Assembly: GCA_027003075.1 (NCBI GenBank)
Contig: JALWYV010000053.1
Coordinates: forward strand, 1 to 40,472
DNA: 40,472 bases
Direction of reading: 5' to 3'
Origin: Caldifarciminota bacterium
GTDB taxonomy: Bacteria > Hydrothermota > Hydrothermia > LBFQ01
In this document: positions 1 to 9,018 of the stretch, in pieces
Layout: each line of letters begins with the position of its first letter
Numbering within the stretch: position 1 is the stretch's first letter
Made by a program: the position numbers and the translations under genes
Notes under the pieces: model-generated
Database searches by the model: none
What the model was told of the DNA's origin: nothing
What the model saw: the letters and a program-made list of their open reading frames with translations, nothing else

Positions 1-500
1 CTCCCAACCGTATTCTGGTCATAGAGTGGGACAGCGTGAAGACCTACGGCTCATCTTCCGGCTCGGCGAATTTCCAGATCCAGATAAAGGAACTGCCAAA
101 CCTCACGGATCCCACCCTCCAGAGCGAGATATACTTCCTTTACAAGAACACGGACTTCGGCTCATCAACTCCTTCGGCCACCATAGGGATAGAGAGCGTC
201 TTCGGGGACACAGGCCTCGCTTACACGGGGTCGGCTATAACCGGTACATCTCCAAACATCTCCGCCATAGACACGAACGTGGTTATCATGTTCTACAAGG
301 ACGTGGCTACGGAAGTTTCGGAGAGGACGCGGGATAACGGCGAGACCACAGGCTACGCCACGGTGTACTCTTCTTCCGGCAGGATCGTGGGCAGGGTAAA
401 GGTTGAGGATGGAGCAGTTGATCTGTCCCCTCTGAGGCTACCTTCAGGCGTCTACTTCGTACGCACGGGCAGAAAGATAACGAAACACATAGTAAGGTGA
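1..500 (+). CDS. Exported protein with T9SS-like C-terminal sorting domain (3' part)
   Basis: The reading frame is open from the left edge (frame beginning at base 3), so the gene starts outside the window; about 165 codons are visible. The first part (RILVIEWDSVKTYG... FQIQI) resembles the jelly-roll-like domain often found just before sorting domains in T9SS cargo. The last 45 residues have the pattern VYSSSGRIVGRV, then LPSGVYFVR, ending KHIVR, which matches the type IX 'type A' sorting domain: two short strands around a GxYxV motif and a basic end. The protein is presumably exported and anchored or released at the cell surface. Its catalytic or binding part is not visible. The TGA stop is at 498-500. 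Confidence 0.8.
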   Translation, partial: PNRILVIEWDSVKTYGSSSGSANFQIQIKELPNLTDPTLQSEIYFLYKNTDFGSSTPSATIGIESVFGDTGLAYTGSAITGTSPNISAIDTNVVIMFYKDVATEVSERTRDNGETTGYATVYSSSGRIVGRVKVEDGAVDLSPLRLPSGVYFVRTGRKITKHIVR

Positions 501-529
501 AGGGATAAGGGGGGGACGGTGCCCCCCGC

Positions 530-2380
530 CTATACCTGATCTGTCCTTCCTCCCAAATACCTTGCGAGGAATTTCTCGGCCCGGCGGTAGAAGTCCAGAC
601 GGTTTTCGGGTCTGAAGAAACCGTGGCCCTCGTCCGGGTACTCAACGTACTCCACCTCCCGCCCCAGTCTCCTCAAGGCTTCTACTATCTGCAGGCTCTC
701 CTGACGCCTGACGCGGGGGTCGTTCGCCCCCTGACCTATCAGCAGCGGCGCCCGTATCCTCTCAGCGTGGAAGAGGGGTGAGACCTCCCTTAGAAGGTCG
801 GCGTCCCTCTCCGGATGGCCCATTCTCGTATGGAACAGGCTCAGGATAGGCTTTCAGTAGGGTGGTATGCTCTCAAGGAGCGTGAAGAGGTTGGAGGGGC
901 CGACTATATCCACACCGCAGGCGTAGAGCTCCGGCGTGAAGGTGAGTCCGGCCAGTGTGGCGTAGCCTCCATAACTTTCCCCCATTATACACACGCGTCT
1001 GGGGTCGGCGATGCCCTCTTTTATAAGCCACAGAACGGAATCCGTCAGGTCGTCCTGCATCTTCTTCCCCCACTGTTTATTGCCAGCGTTTAAAAACTTT
1101 TTCCCGTACCCCGTGGATCCACGAAAATTTACCTGAAGGACCGCGTAACTCCTGTTGGCCAGCCACTGAACGACAGGGTCCCATCCCCAGACATCCCTCG
1201 CCCAGGGGCCTCCGTGGGGTAGGATGACGGCAGGGAGGCTTTTCGGCTCAACCCCCGGCGGCAGGGTGAGGTAGCCATGCAGTATCAGGCCGTCCCTGGC
1301 CCTTATCCGCACAGGTTTGACCTCGGCCAGGGGGTACCTCTCAATCTCCGGGTTGGAGGAGAAGAGGAAGCGGGCCTCCTTTGTGTGGCGGTCGTAGAGG
1401 TAGTATCGCAGGGGCTTACGATCCCCCTCGTAGACCACCACCCAGATGCGGTTGGAGAGGTCCCGGCTGTAGATCCCGAACTGGCAGTCCGATTCAACCT
1501 CGGCCAACCTCTCAAAGTCCTCCTTTAAGGTCGGGTCAAGGACTATCCACTCCAGCTTGTCCCTGAACACGGCGACGGCCTCCGGCCTCTCTGCCCTCGG
1601 ATGGAAGAGGAGGGCCGGTCCGAGGAAGATGTACGGGTCCATGTCGTACTCCGGATCCTCCGCGAGAATTCTCTCCTCGCCGGTCGCAAGGTCGTAGGAC
1701 CTCAAGGAGGCGGTCTCCCTTCTCAGACTGCTGAAGAGGTAGAGGGTGTTCCCCCGCAGTTCGGCCGGTGAGACTAACCCGTCCTCTAAGCCCCACCTGT
1801 AGAAGGCTCTCCAGTCCCCCTCCGTCAGGTACAGCAGCTCCCCGCCGCCGTCGTCCGTCATACGCGAGGCCACGCGCACCCGCAGGTTCTCGTCCGCGAG
1901 GAAACCCGTGGCATTTATATCGTTTCTCATCACAAGAACACGCTCGCCGGTTTTGAGATCAACGCGGTATATATCGTGCAGGGCCGGGTCCCTGTCGTTT
2001 ACGGCAAGGAGGACGCTGTGGGGGTGGTCCGGATGCAGTTTGACGAACTTAGCCTGAACGCCCTCCCCCGGAGTCAGGAGCCGGGCCTCCCCTCCCTCCG
2101 GGCCTACGGCATACACCCTCCAGTTCTCGTCCCCGTCCCTGTCCTGAACGTAGAGGAGCTGGCCGTTGTAGGCCCACCTGAACCCCATCACACCTCTGCC
2201 GCGATCCTCCGTTATGCGTCTGCTCTCACCCGTTGATAGGTCCCGGACCCACAGGTTCATCACCCCATCCCACGGCCGCAGGTACGCCAGAGATCTCCCG
2301 TCGGGTGATACCCGCACCTGCCAGTACTCCGGATGCTTGAAGAACAGCTCTAATGGTATAAGGGGAACCTCTCTTTTCAT
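530..2380 (-). pseudogene. S9 (prolyl oligopeptidase/acylaminoacyl-peptidase) family peptidase interrupted by one in-frame TGA
   Basis: Translation from 2380 gives an S9 peptidase: an N-terminal beta-propeller (VSPDGRSLAYLRPWDG and later blades) and a C-terminal alpha/beta-hydrolase. The nucleophile Ser lies in GESYGGY (near residue 469). The frame meets TGA at 854-856 (codon 509), directly after LLESIPPY, and then stays open to 530. The downstream part carries the catalytic Asp (GANDPRV, near 554) and His (DEGHGF, near 586). S9 relatives usually read IPPYW here, so one TGG-to-TGA change explains the break; there is no frameshift. Without readthrough the triad is split and the enzyme should be inactive. 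A recent nonsense mutation, a base-calling error or recoding are all possible. It lies 24 nt downstream of the acetyltransferase gene and is probably co-transcribed with it. Confidence 0.85.
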
Positions 2381-2404
2381 AAAACTGCCTCTGTTCTTGG
2401 CATT

Positions 2405-2968
2405 TCAGTGCAGAGGGAAGGGCTTCCACCACTCCGGAGGCTCCCACTCGTGCCGCAGTATCCCCATAACGAGTACGTCGTGGTACCTTCCCGATAGATA
2501 GCGGACCTGACGACGGCGTCCTTCCAGACGGAAACCGGCCTTCTCATAGGATTTCCTCGCCCGGACGTTAAAGTCAAAAACCTCCAACTCCACCCTGTTG
2601 AGGTTCAGTATATCAAAGGCTAAGGCGAGCATAGCCTGAACGGCCTCCGTGCCGTATCCCCTATCCCAGTAGTCCTTTTCACCGATGGCTATACCCAGGA
2701 TGGCCGAGCGGTTTATCCAGTCTATGCGATTAAGCCCCATGTTTCCTATCAGTTTCCAGCCCTTTCCCTCGCGTACGTCAATGGCGAAGGGCCTCTCCCA
2801 TATCGGGCGTTGACGCACCTTTTGAAACCACTCCTCCTCGTCCTCCACCGAGTGTGGCCACACGCGGGAGAGGTACTGTAGGACCTCTACGTCGCTGAAC
2901 CAGCGGGCAAAGATAGGTAGATCCTCACGGATAACGGCCCTCAAACGTAAACGGGGGGTGAAGAACAT
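2405..2968 (-). CDS. GNAT family N-acetyltransferase (RimJ/RimL-like)
   Basis: The 187-residue protein has the layout of the RimJ/RimL type of GNAT acetyltransferases: TPRLRLRAVIREDL at the N-terminus, an acetyl-CoA binding region around EKDYWDRGYGTEAVQAMLALAF, and the typical LNRVELEVFDFNVRARKSYEKAGF segment. These enzymes move an acetyl group from acetyl-CoA to an amine, often a protein N-terminus; the substrate here is unknown. Two adjacent ATG codons exist. I choose the second (2968) because the -10 box TAGAAT at 2977-2982 then lies 8 nt upstream, like other genes here; starting at 2971 would leave only 5 nt. Confidence 0.85.
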   Translation of the reverse strand: MFFTPRLRLRAVIREDLPIFARWFSDVEVLQYLSRVWPHSVEDEEEWFQKVRQRPIWERPFAIDVREGKGWKLIGNMGLNRIDWINRSAILGIAIGEKDYWDRGYGTEAVQAMLALAFDILNLNRVELEVFDFNVRARKSYEKAGFRLEGRRRQVRYLSGRYHDVLVMGILRHEWEPPEWWKPFPLH

Positions 2969-2976
2969 CATTGAAC

Positions 2977-2982
2977 ATTCTA
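2977..2982 (-). promoter_or_regulatory. -10 box TAGAAT of the GNAT gene, leaderless type
   Basis: TAGAAT on the minus strand ends 8 nt before the ATG at 2968. No Shine-Dalgarno sequence is present, so the mRNA would start at or within a few bases of the start codon. Confidence 0.55.
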
Positions 2983-3286
2983 CAGAGGATACATACCGGG
3001 CATGCCGAGTTTACAACGCCCTTTAAGGATTGAGGAGGACTTGAGCCGCATACTTCAACGTTTCTACAACGATAAAGATTTTGTTCGCTCCTTAATAGGC
3101 TATAAAAACTCCGTCTTATGACAGCATTAAAAGGATACTTCAAGAAGCAAAATCAAGCAAAAGCCTCCAATCCATTATAATCCTATGCAACAACTCTCCT
3201 CAACCAGAGCGAAGAAGTAGTATAAAACAACTTATCAAACTCAAAAACTACTGGATCCTAACTCTTTGACAATCACTACACCCATA
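2983..3286. other. AT-rich intergenic stretch with a small frameshifted plus-strand reading frame
   Basis: This stretch is richer in A+T than its surroundings. On the plus strand an ATG at 3002 opens 39 codons with a protein-like, helical composition (RIEEDLSRILQRFYNDKDF), ending at TGA 3119-3121. The +1 frame continues from about 3117 to a stop at 3267-3269 with similar character (DSIKRILQEAKSSKSLQSI). This could be a decayed small gene with one frameshift, but I do not recognise a family. No terminator or RNA gene is apparent. Confidence 0.3.
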
Positions 3287-3898
3287 CTACTTCTGGGGTC
3301 GCTCTAAAAGGTCAGAGAGCCTCAGCCTGACTCCCTCCCATACCTCAAACTCATCATCCCAGTCAAGAACTTTCCAGTTTTTCGGATCCTCCGCAATTAC
3401 AACAACCTTCGCCTTTGTCAAAATCCATATCACCCTCTTGACTCCGAATCTCAAAAGATCCTCAATCTTCCGCTTCATGTACTCAATAAAACTCCCACCC
3501 TCCAACTCAGCTTTCGTATCCACTTCTATGGCCACAACAGGAGGAACGTCGGCATACTCGTCCTTTATATCTAACGCATCCGCCTTAAATATCCCTATGT
3601 CCAAAGCCCTTCTACCCCCGTCAATCTTTAAGCCGTGTTCGTTGGTCGTTAGAATATAGCCTTTGTCAAGCAGACTTCTAAGTGCTATCAAAAGATTGGC
3701 AACAAAAACCGCCTGTTTTGTGCTGCTTCCCATAACCTCCTCCGGTTGCTTTTTACCTGCAATGACCTCTTTATATCCACGGTAATAAATAGGCTTTCCG
3801 TCCACGACCTCGTAGGTTAAGAGTTTCAAAAGTTTCTCTCTCCGCTTGTCCCTATCTGTCCCATCAACCTTGCTTTTCTCTACAATTGCTACGCCCAT
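3287..3898 (-). CDS. Uma2 family (DUF820) PD-(D/E)XK nuclease-fold protein
   Basis: The 203-residue protein has the Uma2 layout: YEVVDGKPIYYRGYKEV near the N-terminus, then MGSSTKQ and a helix, then the core RALDIGIFK ... VVAIEVDTKAE, and IEDLLRFGVKRVIWI. The Asp and the E-x-D-x-K correspond to the restriction-endonuclease-like active site. Family members are widespread and often occur in multiple copies; their biological role is poorly defined. GGAGG lies 4 nt before the ATG. A second, more diverged Uma2 gene is at 29129-29686. The gene is more A+T-rich than its neighbours, which is compatible with horizontal gain. Confidence 0.8.
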   Translation of the reverse strand: MGVAIVEKSKVDGTDRDKRREKLLKLLTYEVVDGKPIYYRGYKEVIAGKKQPEEVMGSSTKQAVFVANLLIALRSLLDKGYILTTNEHGLKIDGGRRALDIGIFKADALDIKDEYADVPPVVAIEVDTKAELEGGSFIEYMKRKIEDLLRFGVKRVIWILTKAKVVVIAEDPKNWKVLDWDDEFEVWEGVRLRLSDLLERPQK

Positions 3899-3996
3899 CC
3901 CACCTCCTATTTTAAGGTTGTTTCAAAGACCCCGTTAAATTCAACCATTCAGCGTTTAGTGTAGAAACAACCGCATGTCAGGAGTCTAACAAACCG

Positions 3997-4017
3997 GTTC
4001 AACACCGCCCGTTGAAC
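3997..4017. promoter_or_regulatory. Dyad GTTCAAC-N7-GTTGAAC upstream of the propeller gene
   Basis: This is a perfect inverted repeat with 7-bp arms (3997-4003 and 4011-4017) and a 7-nt spacer. It ends 28 nt before the -10 box at 4046. A related dyad with the same geometry and the same 28-nt distance lies upstream of the other DUF7948 gene (11210-11230). It probably binds a dimeric regulator, most likely an activator given the position near -51. Confidence 0.55.
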
Positions 4018-4045
4018 ATGGCCTTCCCCACCACAAACCCGTTTT

Positions 4046-4051
4046 TAGAAT
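4046..4051 (+). promoter_or_regulatory. -10 box TAGAAT, leaderless type
   Basis: TAGAAT ends 6 nt before the ATG at 4058, so transcription is expected to start at the A of the start codon. There is no Shine-Dalgarno sequence. The TAG inside the box is also an in-frame stop, which excludes a longer N-terminus. Confidence 0.55.
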
Positions 4052-4057
4052 CAAAAT

Positions 4058-7000
4058 ATGCTCTGGGTTTTATCCTTTTCTCAGGTGTATTTCATGGAAA
4101 ACGTCGGTCAGGCGGACGAAAACGTCCGTTTTTATACGTTTCCGAAAGGTAAGGTTGCGGTTCTCTCAGACGGCAGCGTCCTGCTTGATAAAACCCTCCT
4201 TTCCTTCGGATCCTCTCCCCGCTTCGTCCTAGGCAAGAGCTGCGACGGAGGCAAGATAAACTTCTTCGCCGCAAAAGGCACTTTCAAAGGGATAAGGCTA
4301 TGCTCTCAGGTCGTCCTGAAGGAGATCTACCCCAACATAGACGCCGTCCTCACCCTCTCCTCTGGCGATATGACCCTGCAGTTCTTCGTACATCCGGGTG
4401 GGGAGGTCCCGGATATAAACCTACGGGCCGAAAACGGCTCCTTCCATACGGCAAACGGTGAGATAGTTCTCACCTCCCCTTCAGGTGAAGACCTCCTGAA
4501 GATGACCGGCCTCAGGGCCTTTCAGGGGGTGCAGGAGATCTCCGTCAGTGCAGAGGTTGAAAGCAGAAACCTGAAGTTTGCAGTTGGGGAGTACGACAGG
4601 AGACACACCCTCGTAATTGACCCCTACATCCTCTCGGCCGCCGTGATAGGCGGATACGGCGAAGATGTGGTAAAGGGTGTCGCCTACGCACCGGACGGGA
4701 CTATCTACGTAACCGGGTCCGTGGGATCTTACGACGGCTTTATATCCATGCCGATTCACGGGACACTGGGCAGCGAAATGGGGAGCGACGCCTTTGTCCT
4801 CCACTTCGCCCCCGATGGCACCACCCTCCTTGAGGGGGCCATCGTATCCGGATCCTACATAGACGAAGGGGTGGAGGTTTTCGTGGCCTCGGAGATATAC
4901 GTGGTAGGATCTACATTCTCCACAGATATTGCACCTTCAAGGACGGTCTTCGGTCAGGCCATATCCTCCTCTACCTTCATAACACGTCTTTCGCCCGACC
5001 TGTCCACGCACCTCGGTACTGCCATTGTAGGTGGTACCAGCGAAGACAGGGGCAAGGACGTAATAGTGTCTCCCTCTGGGGACGTCTTCGTACTCTCCCT
5101 TACAAAGGACACGGCAGGTCTCCCATCGCCCCTTACGGTTCACGGAACGGTCAGGCAGGGGGACTGGAACGTAATGGTCAGTAAACTCTCGGACGATTTA
5201 AGTACCTACGTGCAGGGTGTCGTACTCGCATCGGACTCGGCCGACTACCCGGCCTCTATGGTATTTTCCACGTACTCCGGGAACCTCTACGTCTCCGGCA
5301 CGGCCGGGAACGCCAGCACGTTCGTCAGCCACACGGTTATGGGTACGGCCGGGGGACAGGAGGTCTTCGTATCCCTCTTCTCCTCATCTCTAAACCACAT
5401 AAGGACGGTCCTCGTGGCCGGAAGCTCAGAGGACAGAGCCGCAGGTGTTGACCTCGGACCCGGTGATACGGTATATCTATCCGGATACACCATGTCCTCC
5501 GATATTGCACCTGGCAGAGATACGCTCGGTGGCCGTTCCGGTTGGGACGTGTTCGTTACAAGGCTCTCACCAGATCTTAACATCCATATAAGGACGGTTG
5601 TTGTAGGAGGCTCAGGCCTGGAGTACGCCTACGCCATGGATTTCAGCCAGTTCGGACACGTTTACGTAACCGGAAGGACCACGCAGTACAACGGTCTGTA
5701 CGGATATTCCCCCTCGCTCGTATATGGCACAACGGGAGATGAAGATGTCTTCGTATATATGTTTGATCAAATTCTGGATCATATGCAAACAGCCGTTCTC
5801 GCCGGTAGTAAAAACGACATGCCCTACGATATTGAGACTTCACCCGCGGCAGAGGAGGTCGCGATCGCTGGAAGGTGTATTCAGTCATCGGACTTCGCTC
5901 CATCAAGAACAACGTTTGGAACGACCGGTGGAGAGGACGGATTTCTTACAGTTTTTGATATAACATTCGTAAACTTCATAGGAACATCTGTGTTCGGAAG
6001 CCTCGGGTACGACGGGGCGTTTGGAGTGGCCGCATCCCCTTCGGGTGAGGTGTACATAACCGGTGAGACCTACACGCCCGTATTCGCCCCCTCCCGCATA
6101 TACCACGGCCCTTCTTCGTGGGGCAAGGAGGCCTTCGTCAGCCTTTTCTCTCCGGATCTTGCAACACACATCGCTACGGCCATACTCAGCGGTGGAGGAT
6201 CGGACGGAGGTACGGACATCCTGTTTGAGGATATGACCGGAACGGTAATAGTGGGAGGGCATACAGCCTCTTACGACTTCCTCGGCGGGGCCTATGTGCG
6301 CTACGGTTCAGGAGGATATACGGACGCCTTCGTTGCCCTGCTCTCGCCAGACCTCGCCACCCTTATGGGGGCGGCTGTCGTCGGTGGCAGGGGGTACGAT
6401 TACCTATGGGACATAGACCTGGACCCCACAACCGGGAACGTAGCCCTCGCCGGTGAGACTTGGGACACCCTCGGACTTCCCGCTCCCCTTTACATTTACA
6501 ACGCCGGAGGCATAGACGCCTTCGTCGGCCTTCTGGACTTCGGCCTGAACTACCTCGGCACGGCCGTAATAGGAAGCTCCACTGAGGGTGATTACGCCTA
6601 CGGTGTGGCCTTTGACCTGAACACGGGAGATGTGGTGATAGCCGGCAAGACCCACAACTCCTTTGATTTCGGACCTTCCGGCTCTGCCATGATGTGGGGG
6701 AATCCCGACGGAGAGGATGCCTTTCTGGTCGCCTTCGCACCGGATCTCTCGGCCCTCTTCCAGAACTTCGTAATAGGAGGATCATCCTCAGATGAAGCGA
6801 CCGCCCTCGCATACGATCCCACGAACGGCCTCTTCTTCTTGGTAGGTGGGACCGGCAGCCCGGACATGCCCTTTACGCTTGCTCCCCTCGGTCCCCTCGG
6901 ATCAGGGGACGGCTTCGTGGCCGTCAGCGACCTCTCCTCCTTCGTGGATGGCGTGTACGTCGGAGGGTCCGGATGGGACAAACTCACGGACGTCTACCTT

Positions 7001-7576
7001 TCCGGCGATACGCTCTATATCGCGGGTAAAACGGCCAACCCCTTTGACTTTCCGGGTGTGGTCTCCGTATACGGTACGACCGGAGATATGGACGCCCTCG
7101 TCATGGAGATGGATCTGGGGCTTACGTCCGCAAACACCTACATCCTGGCGAGCAGCAAAGCCGATGAGGCCACGTCCGTATTCATGAACTACCCCTCCTC
7201 CGTCAAGACGGTATACACGGCCGGGGTGACGTGCGAGTACACGGACTTCCTTAGCGGGGGGTACACGCCTTATCCAACGCTCGGGGGTTGTGACGCTTTC
7301 GCCGCCGCCCTTTCCGACGTGGCAACGCAGGTAAGTGAGCGTCCTTCGTCCGCCTCCGACTTCACCCTTGAGAGGGACGGAATAACGATAAACCTGAGGC
7401 GTCAAGCCTACGTGGGTGTTGACGTCTATGATGCATCCGGGAGGCTCGTACACAGGCAGAGCATAGGGATACTGCCCACGGGTGAACATCGCATAGGTCT
7501 AAAACTCAAGAAGGGCGTGTATACCTTGAAGGTGAGGATAGGGGACAGGGTAGACCTGATAAAGGTAATACGCTGA
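4058..7576 (+). CDS. Giant secreted DUF7948/SBBP beta-propeller protein with T9SS-like sorting domain
   Basis: The 1172-residue protein begins with a very short hydrophobic leader (MLWVLSFSQ). The mature start YFMENVGQADENVRFY is typical of the DUF7948 domain (to about residue 190, ending HTLVIDPYI). About 14 SBBP-type units follow, each around 65-75 residues, with recurring DAFVxxLSPDLxTHxxTAxVxGS and APSRTxFGT motifs; I count them by their G-G/S-S boundaries. Fourteen units would make two seven-bladed propellers. The C-terminus (VYDASGRLVHRQ ... LKKGVYTLKVRIGD ... KVIR) is a type A sorting domain. The likely role is a surface-attached binding or adhesion protein; no enzyme motif is seen. 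The gene is probably transcribed alone and ends at a bidirectional terminator. Confidence 0.85.
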   Translation: MLWVLSFSQVYFMENVGQADENVRFYTFPKGKVAVLSDGSVLLDKTLLSFGSSPRFVLGKSCDGGKINFFAAKGTFKGIRLCSQVVLKEIYPNIDAVLTLSSGDMTLQFFVHPGGEVPDINLRAENGSFHTANGEIVLTSPSGEDLLKMTGLRAFQGVQEISVSAEVESRNLKFAVGEYDRRHTLVIDPYILSAAVIGGYGEDVVKGVAYAPDGTIYVTGSVGSYDGFISMPIHGTLGSEMGSDAFVLHFAPDGTTLLEGAIVSGSYIDEGVEVFVASEIYVVGSTFSTDIAPSRTVFGQAISSSTFITRLSPDLSTHLGTAIVGGTSEDRGKDVIVSPSGDVFVLSLTKDTAGLPSPLTVHGTVRQGDWNVMVSKLSDDLSTYVQGVVLASDSADYPASMVFSTYSGNLYVSGTAGNASTFVSHTVMGTAGGQEVFVSLFSSSLNHIRTVLVAGSSEDRAAGVDLGPGDTVYLSGYTMSSDIAPGRDTLGGRSGWDVFVTRLSPDLNIHIRTVVVGGSGLEYAYAMDFSQFGHVYVTGRTTQYNGLYGYSPSLVYGTTGDEDVFVYMFDQILDHMQTAVLAGSKNDMPYDIETSPAAEEVAIAGRCIQSSDFAPSRTTFGTTGGEDGFLTVFDITFVNFIGTSVFGSLGYDGAFGVAASPSGEVYITGETYTPVFAPSRIYHGPSSWGKEAFVSLFSPDLATHIATAILSGGGSDGGTDILFEDMTGTVIVGGHTASYDFLGGAYVRYGSGGYTDAFVALLSPDLATLMGAAVVGGRGYDYLWDIDLDPTTGNVALAGETWDTLGLPAPLYIYNAGGIDAFVGLLDFGLNYLGTAVIGSSTEGDYAYGVAFDLNTGDVVIAGKTHNSFDFGPSGSAMMWGNPDGEDAFLVAFAPDLSALFQNFVIGGSSSDEATALAYDPTNGLFFLVGGTGSPDMPFTLAPLGPLGSGDGFVAVSDLSSFVDGVYVGGSGWDKLTDVYLSGDTLYIAGKTANPFDFPGVVSVYGTTGDMDALVMEMDLGLTSANTYILASSKADEATSVFMNYPSSVKTVYTAGVTCEYTDFLSGGYTPYPTLGGCDAFAAALSDVATQVSERPSSASDFTLERDGITINLRRQAYVGVDVYDASGRLVHRQSIGILPTGEHRIGLKLKKGVYTLKVRIGDRVDLIKVIR

Positions 7577-7598
7577 TGCCCTGAAAAGGGCGGGGTTT

Positions 7599-7624
7599 AA
7601 AGGGGGTTGCATACCCCCTTTTTT
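7599..7624. terminator. Bidirectional intrinsic terminator
   Basis: The stem AAAGGGGGT / ACCCCCTTT has a 5-nt loop and is followed by T-runs. It lies between the convergent propeller gene and the regulator gene; the stop codon of the latter overlaps its edge. Confidence 0.75.
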
Positions 7625-8864
7625 AAACGGCGTAGAGCTTCTCCTCTCTCACACATTTTTTTAAAAACTCCGCCCACGGTTCGTCCTCGTCGCGCAGGAA
7701 GTTTCCCCTCCTGAAGGTTATCCTTACGTCCGTAGGTACGTGTCTGTACCTTCCGAGTTGGGCCAGTGCCTGGTACAACCTCTTCTTCGGATTCTTTACG
7801 TTCGGGAAAACGAGGTTCAGGTTCTTCTCAAGCCTCTCCCTGCCGAGGAGCTTCAGGAAGGCCAATGCCACGATCACCTTCCTGCTTCTGAACTTTATCT
7901 CCTTCACGCCGTCGTAGAGGCGGAGTTTACCGGCAAAGGAGAGGTAGGGACGTCTGTTATGCCGCCTGTTAACGTACCACCACATATCTGCTATGCCCCG
8001 CATATCCTCCGGAGGCTGGTAATCCTCGTTAAACCTGTACTTCCGCATGAGGTAGTAATGGGTCCTCAGGAAACCGCAGTCTTCCGGTATCCTTGAGGGG
8101 TCCATAGGTTCTTTATCCGTCAAAAAGTCAAGGTATATCTCCGAAAGTATGGCCGAGTACATATCCCCGAGGCTCGTAAAGGTGTGTTTCAGAAGTTCCA
8201 GTTTGAAGACGTCTATCTCCACGAAAGCCCTGTACCGCATCAGGTTCAGGATAGCCATCTTTGACCCTTTAGCAAATGCCCTCTTCAGAACGCCATCGGC
8301 TATGTCCTTGTAATCAAACTCGCCCGCCATGAACTTGAATAAGAGCGTGTAGATCTCTATTACCTCGTCCGATAGCTCGTAGTACCTTTTGAGGGGAGAC
8401 AAATCCACCCTCCCACCTATGTACAACCGCGCCCGCGTCAGAACGGTATCCACTATGAAGTCCCTGAACTCGCGGCTATGGTAGCTTTTGACTTTGTAGT
8501 CGGTGTTCTTTATGCCCTGCAGCATCTGGACAGCGACCGAGGGTTTACCGTAGTAGGTGGCCATCATATCAGCCTCAATTATCCTGTTGTCTGCCCTGCG
8601 GATAGCATCCCGCAGAGCCTCGGACTGACACATGCTCTGGTAGATATACACCTCCGTAGAGGCGAAGGCGTCCGGATCCGTCCCCCTCTCCTTCCACATC
8701 TTTACGTACTCGCTCTGTTTGCGCACATCGCCCATGGAGGCTAGGGCTTCAAGGACGTAGAGCATGTTCAGAGATGAGAAGTGGCGATCAAGCCTTGCTC
8801 TGGCCTCCTTATAAGCCAGATAAGCCCTGTTATCTTTTAGGATATCAAGCAAAACATCCGGCAT
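7623..8864 (-). CDS. Helical-repeat protein with C-terminal SARP/OmpR-like winged helix (putative transcriptional regulator)
   Basis: The protein has 413 residues. Residues 1 to about 300 are alpha-helical with a TPR-like character. Residues about 310-385 match the winged-helix domain of SARP/BTAD-type activators: LSFAGKLRLYDG, then IKFRSRKVIVALAFLKLLGRE, then LVFPNV and KKRLYQALAQLGR. In typical SARP proteins this domain is at the N-terminus before the TPR-like domain, so the order here is reversed. The likely role is DNA binding and gene regulation, possibly of the adjacent propeller genes, which share an upstream dyad; that link is inference. TATAAT at 8875-8880 ends 10 nt before the ATG. 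Confidence 0.55.
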   Translation of the reverse strand: MPDVLLDILKDNRAYLAYKEARARLDRHFSSLNMLYVLEALASMGDVRKQSEYVKMWKERGTDPDAFASTEVYIYQSMCQSEALRDAIRRADNRIIEADMMATYYGKPSVAVQMLQGIKNTDYKVKSYHSREFRDFIVDTVLTRARLYIGGRVDLSPLKRYYELSDEVIEIYTLLFKFMAGEFDYKDIADGVLKRAFAKGSKMAILNLMRYRAFVEIDVFKLELLKHTFTSLGDMYSAILSEIYLDFLTDKEPMDPSRIPEDCGFLRTHYYLMRKYRFNEDYQPPEDMRGIADMWWYVNRRHNRRPYLSFAGKLRLYDGVKEIKFRSRKVIVALAFLKLLGRERLEKNLNLVFPNVKNPKKRLYQALAQLGRYRHVPTDVRITFRRGNFLRDEDEPWAEFLKKCVREEKLYAV

Positions 8865-8874
8865 TCCACTTTCA

Positions 8875-8880
8875 ATTATA
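8875..8880 (-). promoter_or_regulatory. -10 box TATAAT of the putative regulator gene
   Basis: TATAAT ends 10 nt before the ATG at 8864, giving a leader of about 4 nt and no Shine-Dalgarno sequence. Confidence 0.5.
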
Positions 8881-9018
8881 ACGGTGGTGAGTTTAAGAGG
8901 GGATTATTATTCAGATTCTTTCGGGAATTCAGGGCTATTTGTTGAGGTACACGGTGAAATACACCCCAAACTTTTAATTCGCATACCGCCTCACTATCCT
9001 CACAAAATGCCGGCTATC

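Noticed and set aside
509-527. G-run/C-run hairpin between the first two genes as a terminator
   Set aside because: Seven G and six C can pair, but there is no T-run on either side; it may only be a weak pause site.
854-856. Genome-wide reading of TGA as Trp
   Set aside because: TGA ends several genes exactly after conserved C-terminal motifs (500, 7576, 24211), and TGG is used freely for Trp.
854-856. Selenocysteine at the S9 TGA
   Set aside because: The position is a structural Trp in relatives, not a Cys, and no stem-loop suggestive of an insertion element was noticed just downstream.
4500-7300. Regular repeats in the giant gene as a CRISPR or minisatellite array
   Set aside because: The repeats are degenerate at the DNA level and follow protein blade units of 65-75 residues.
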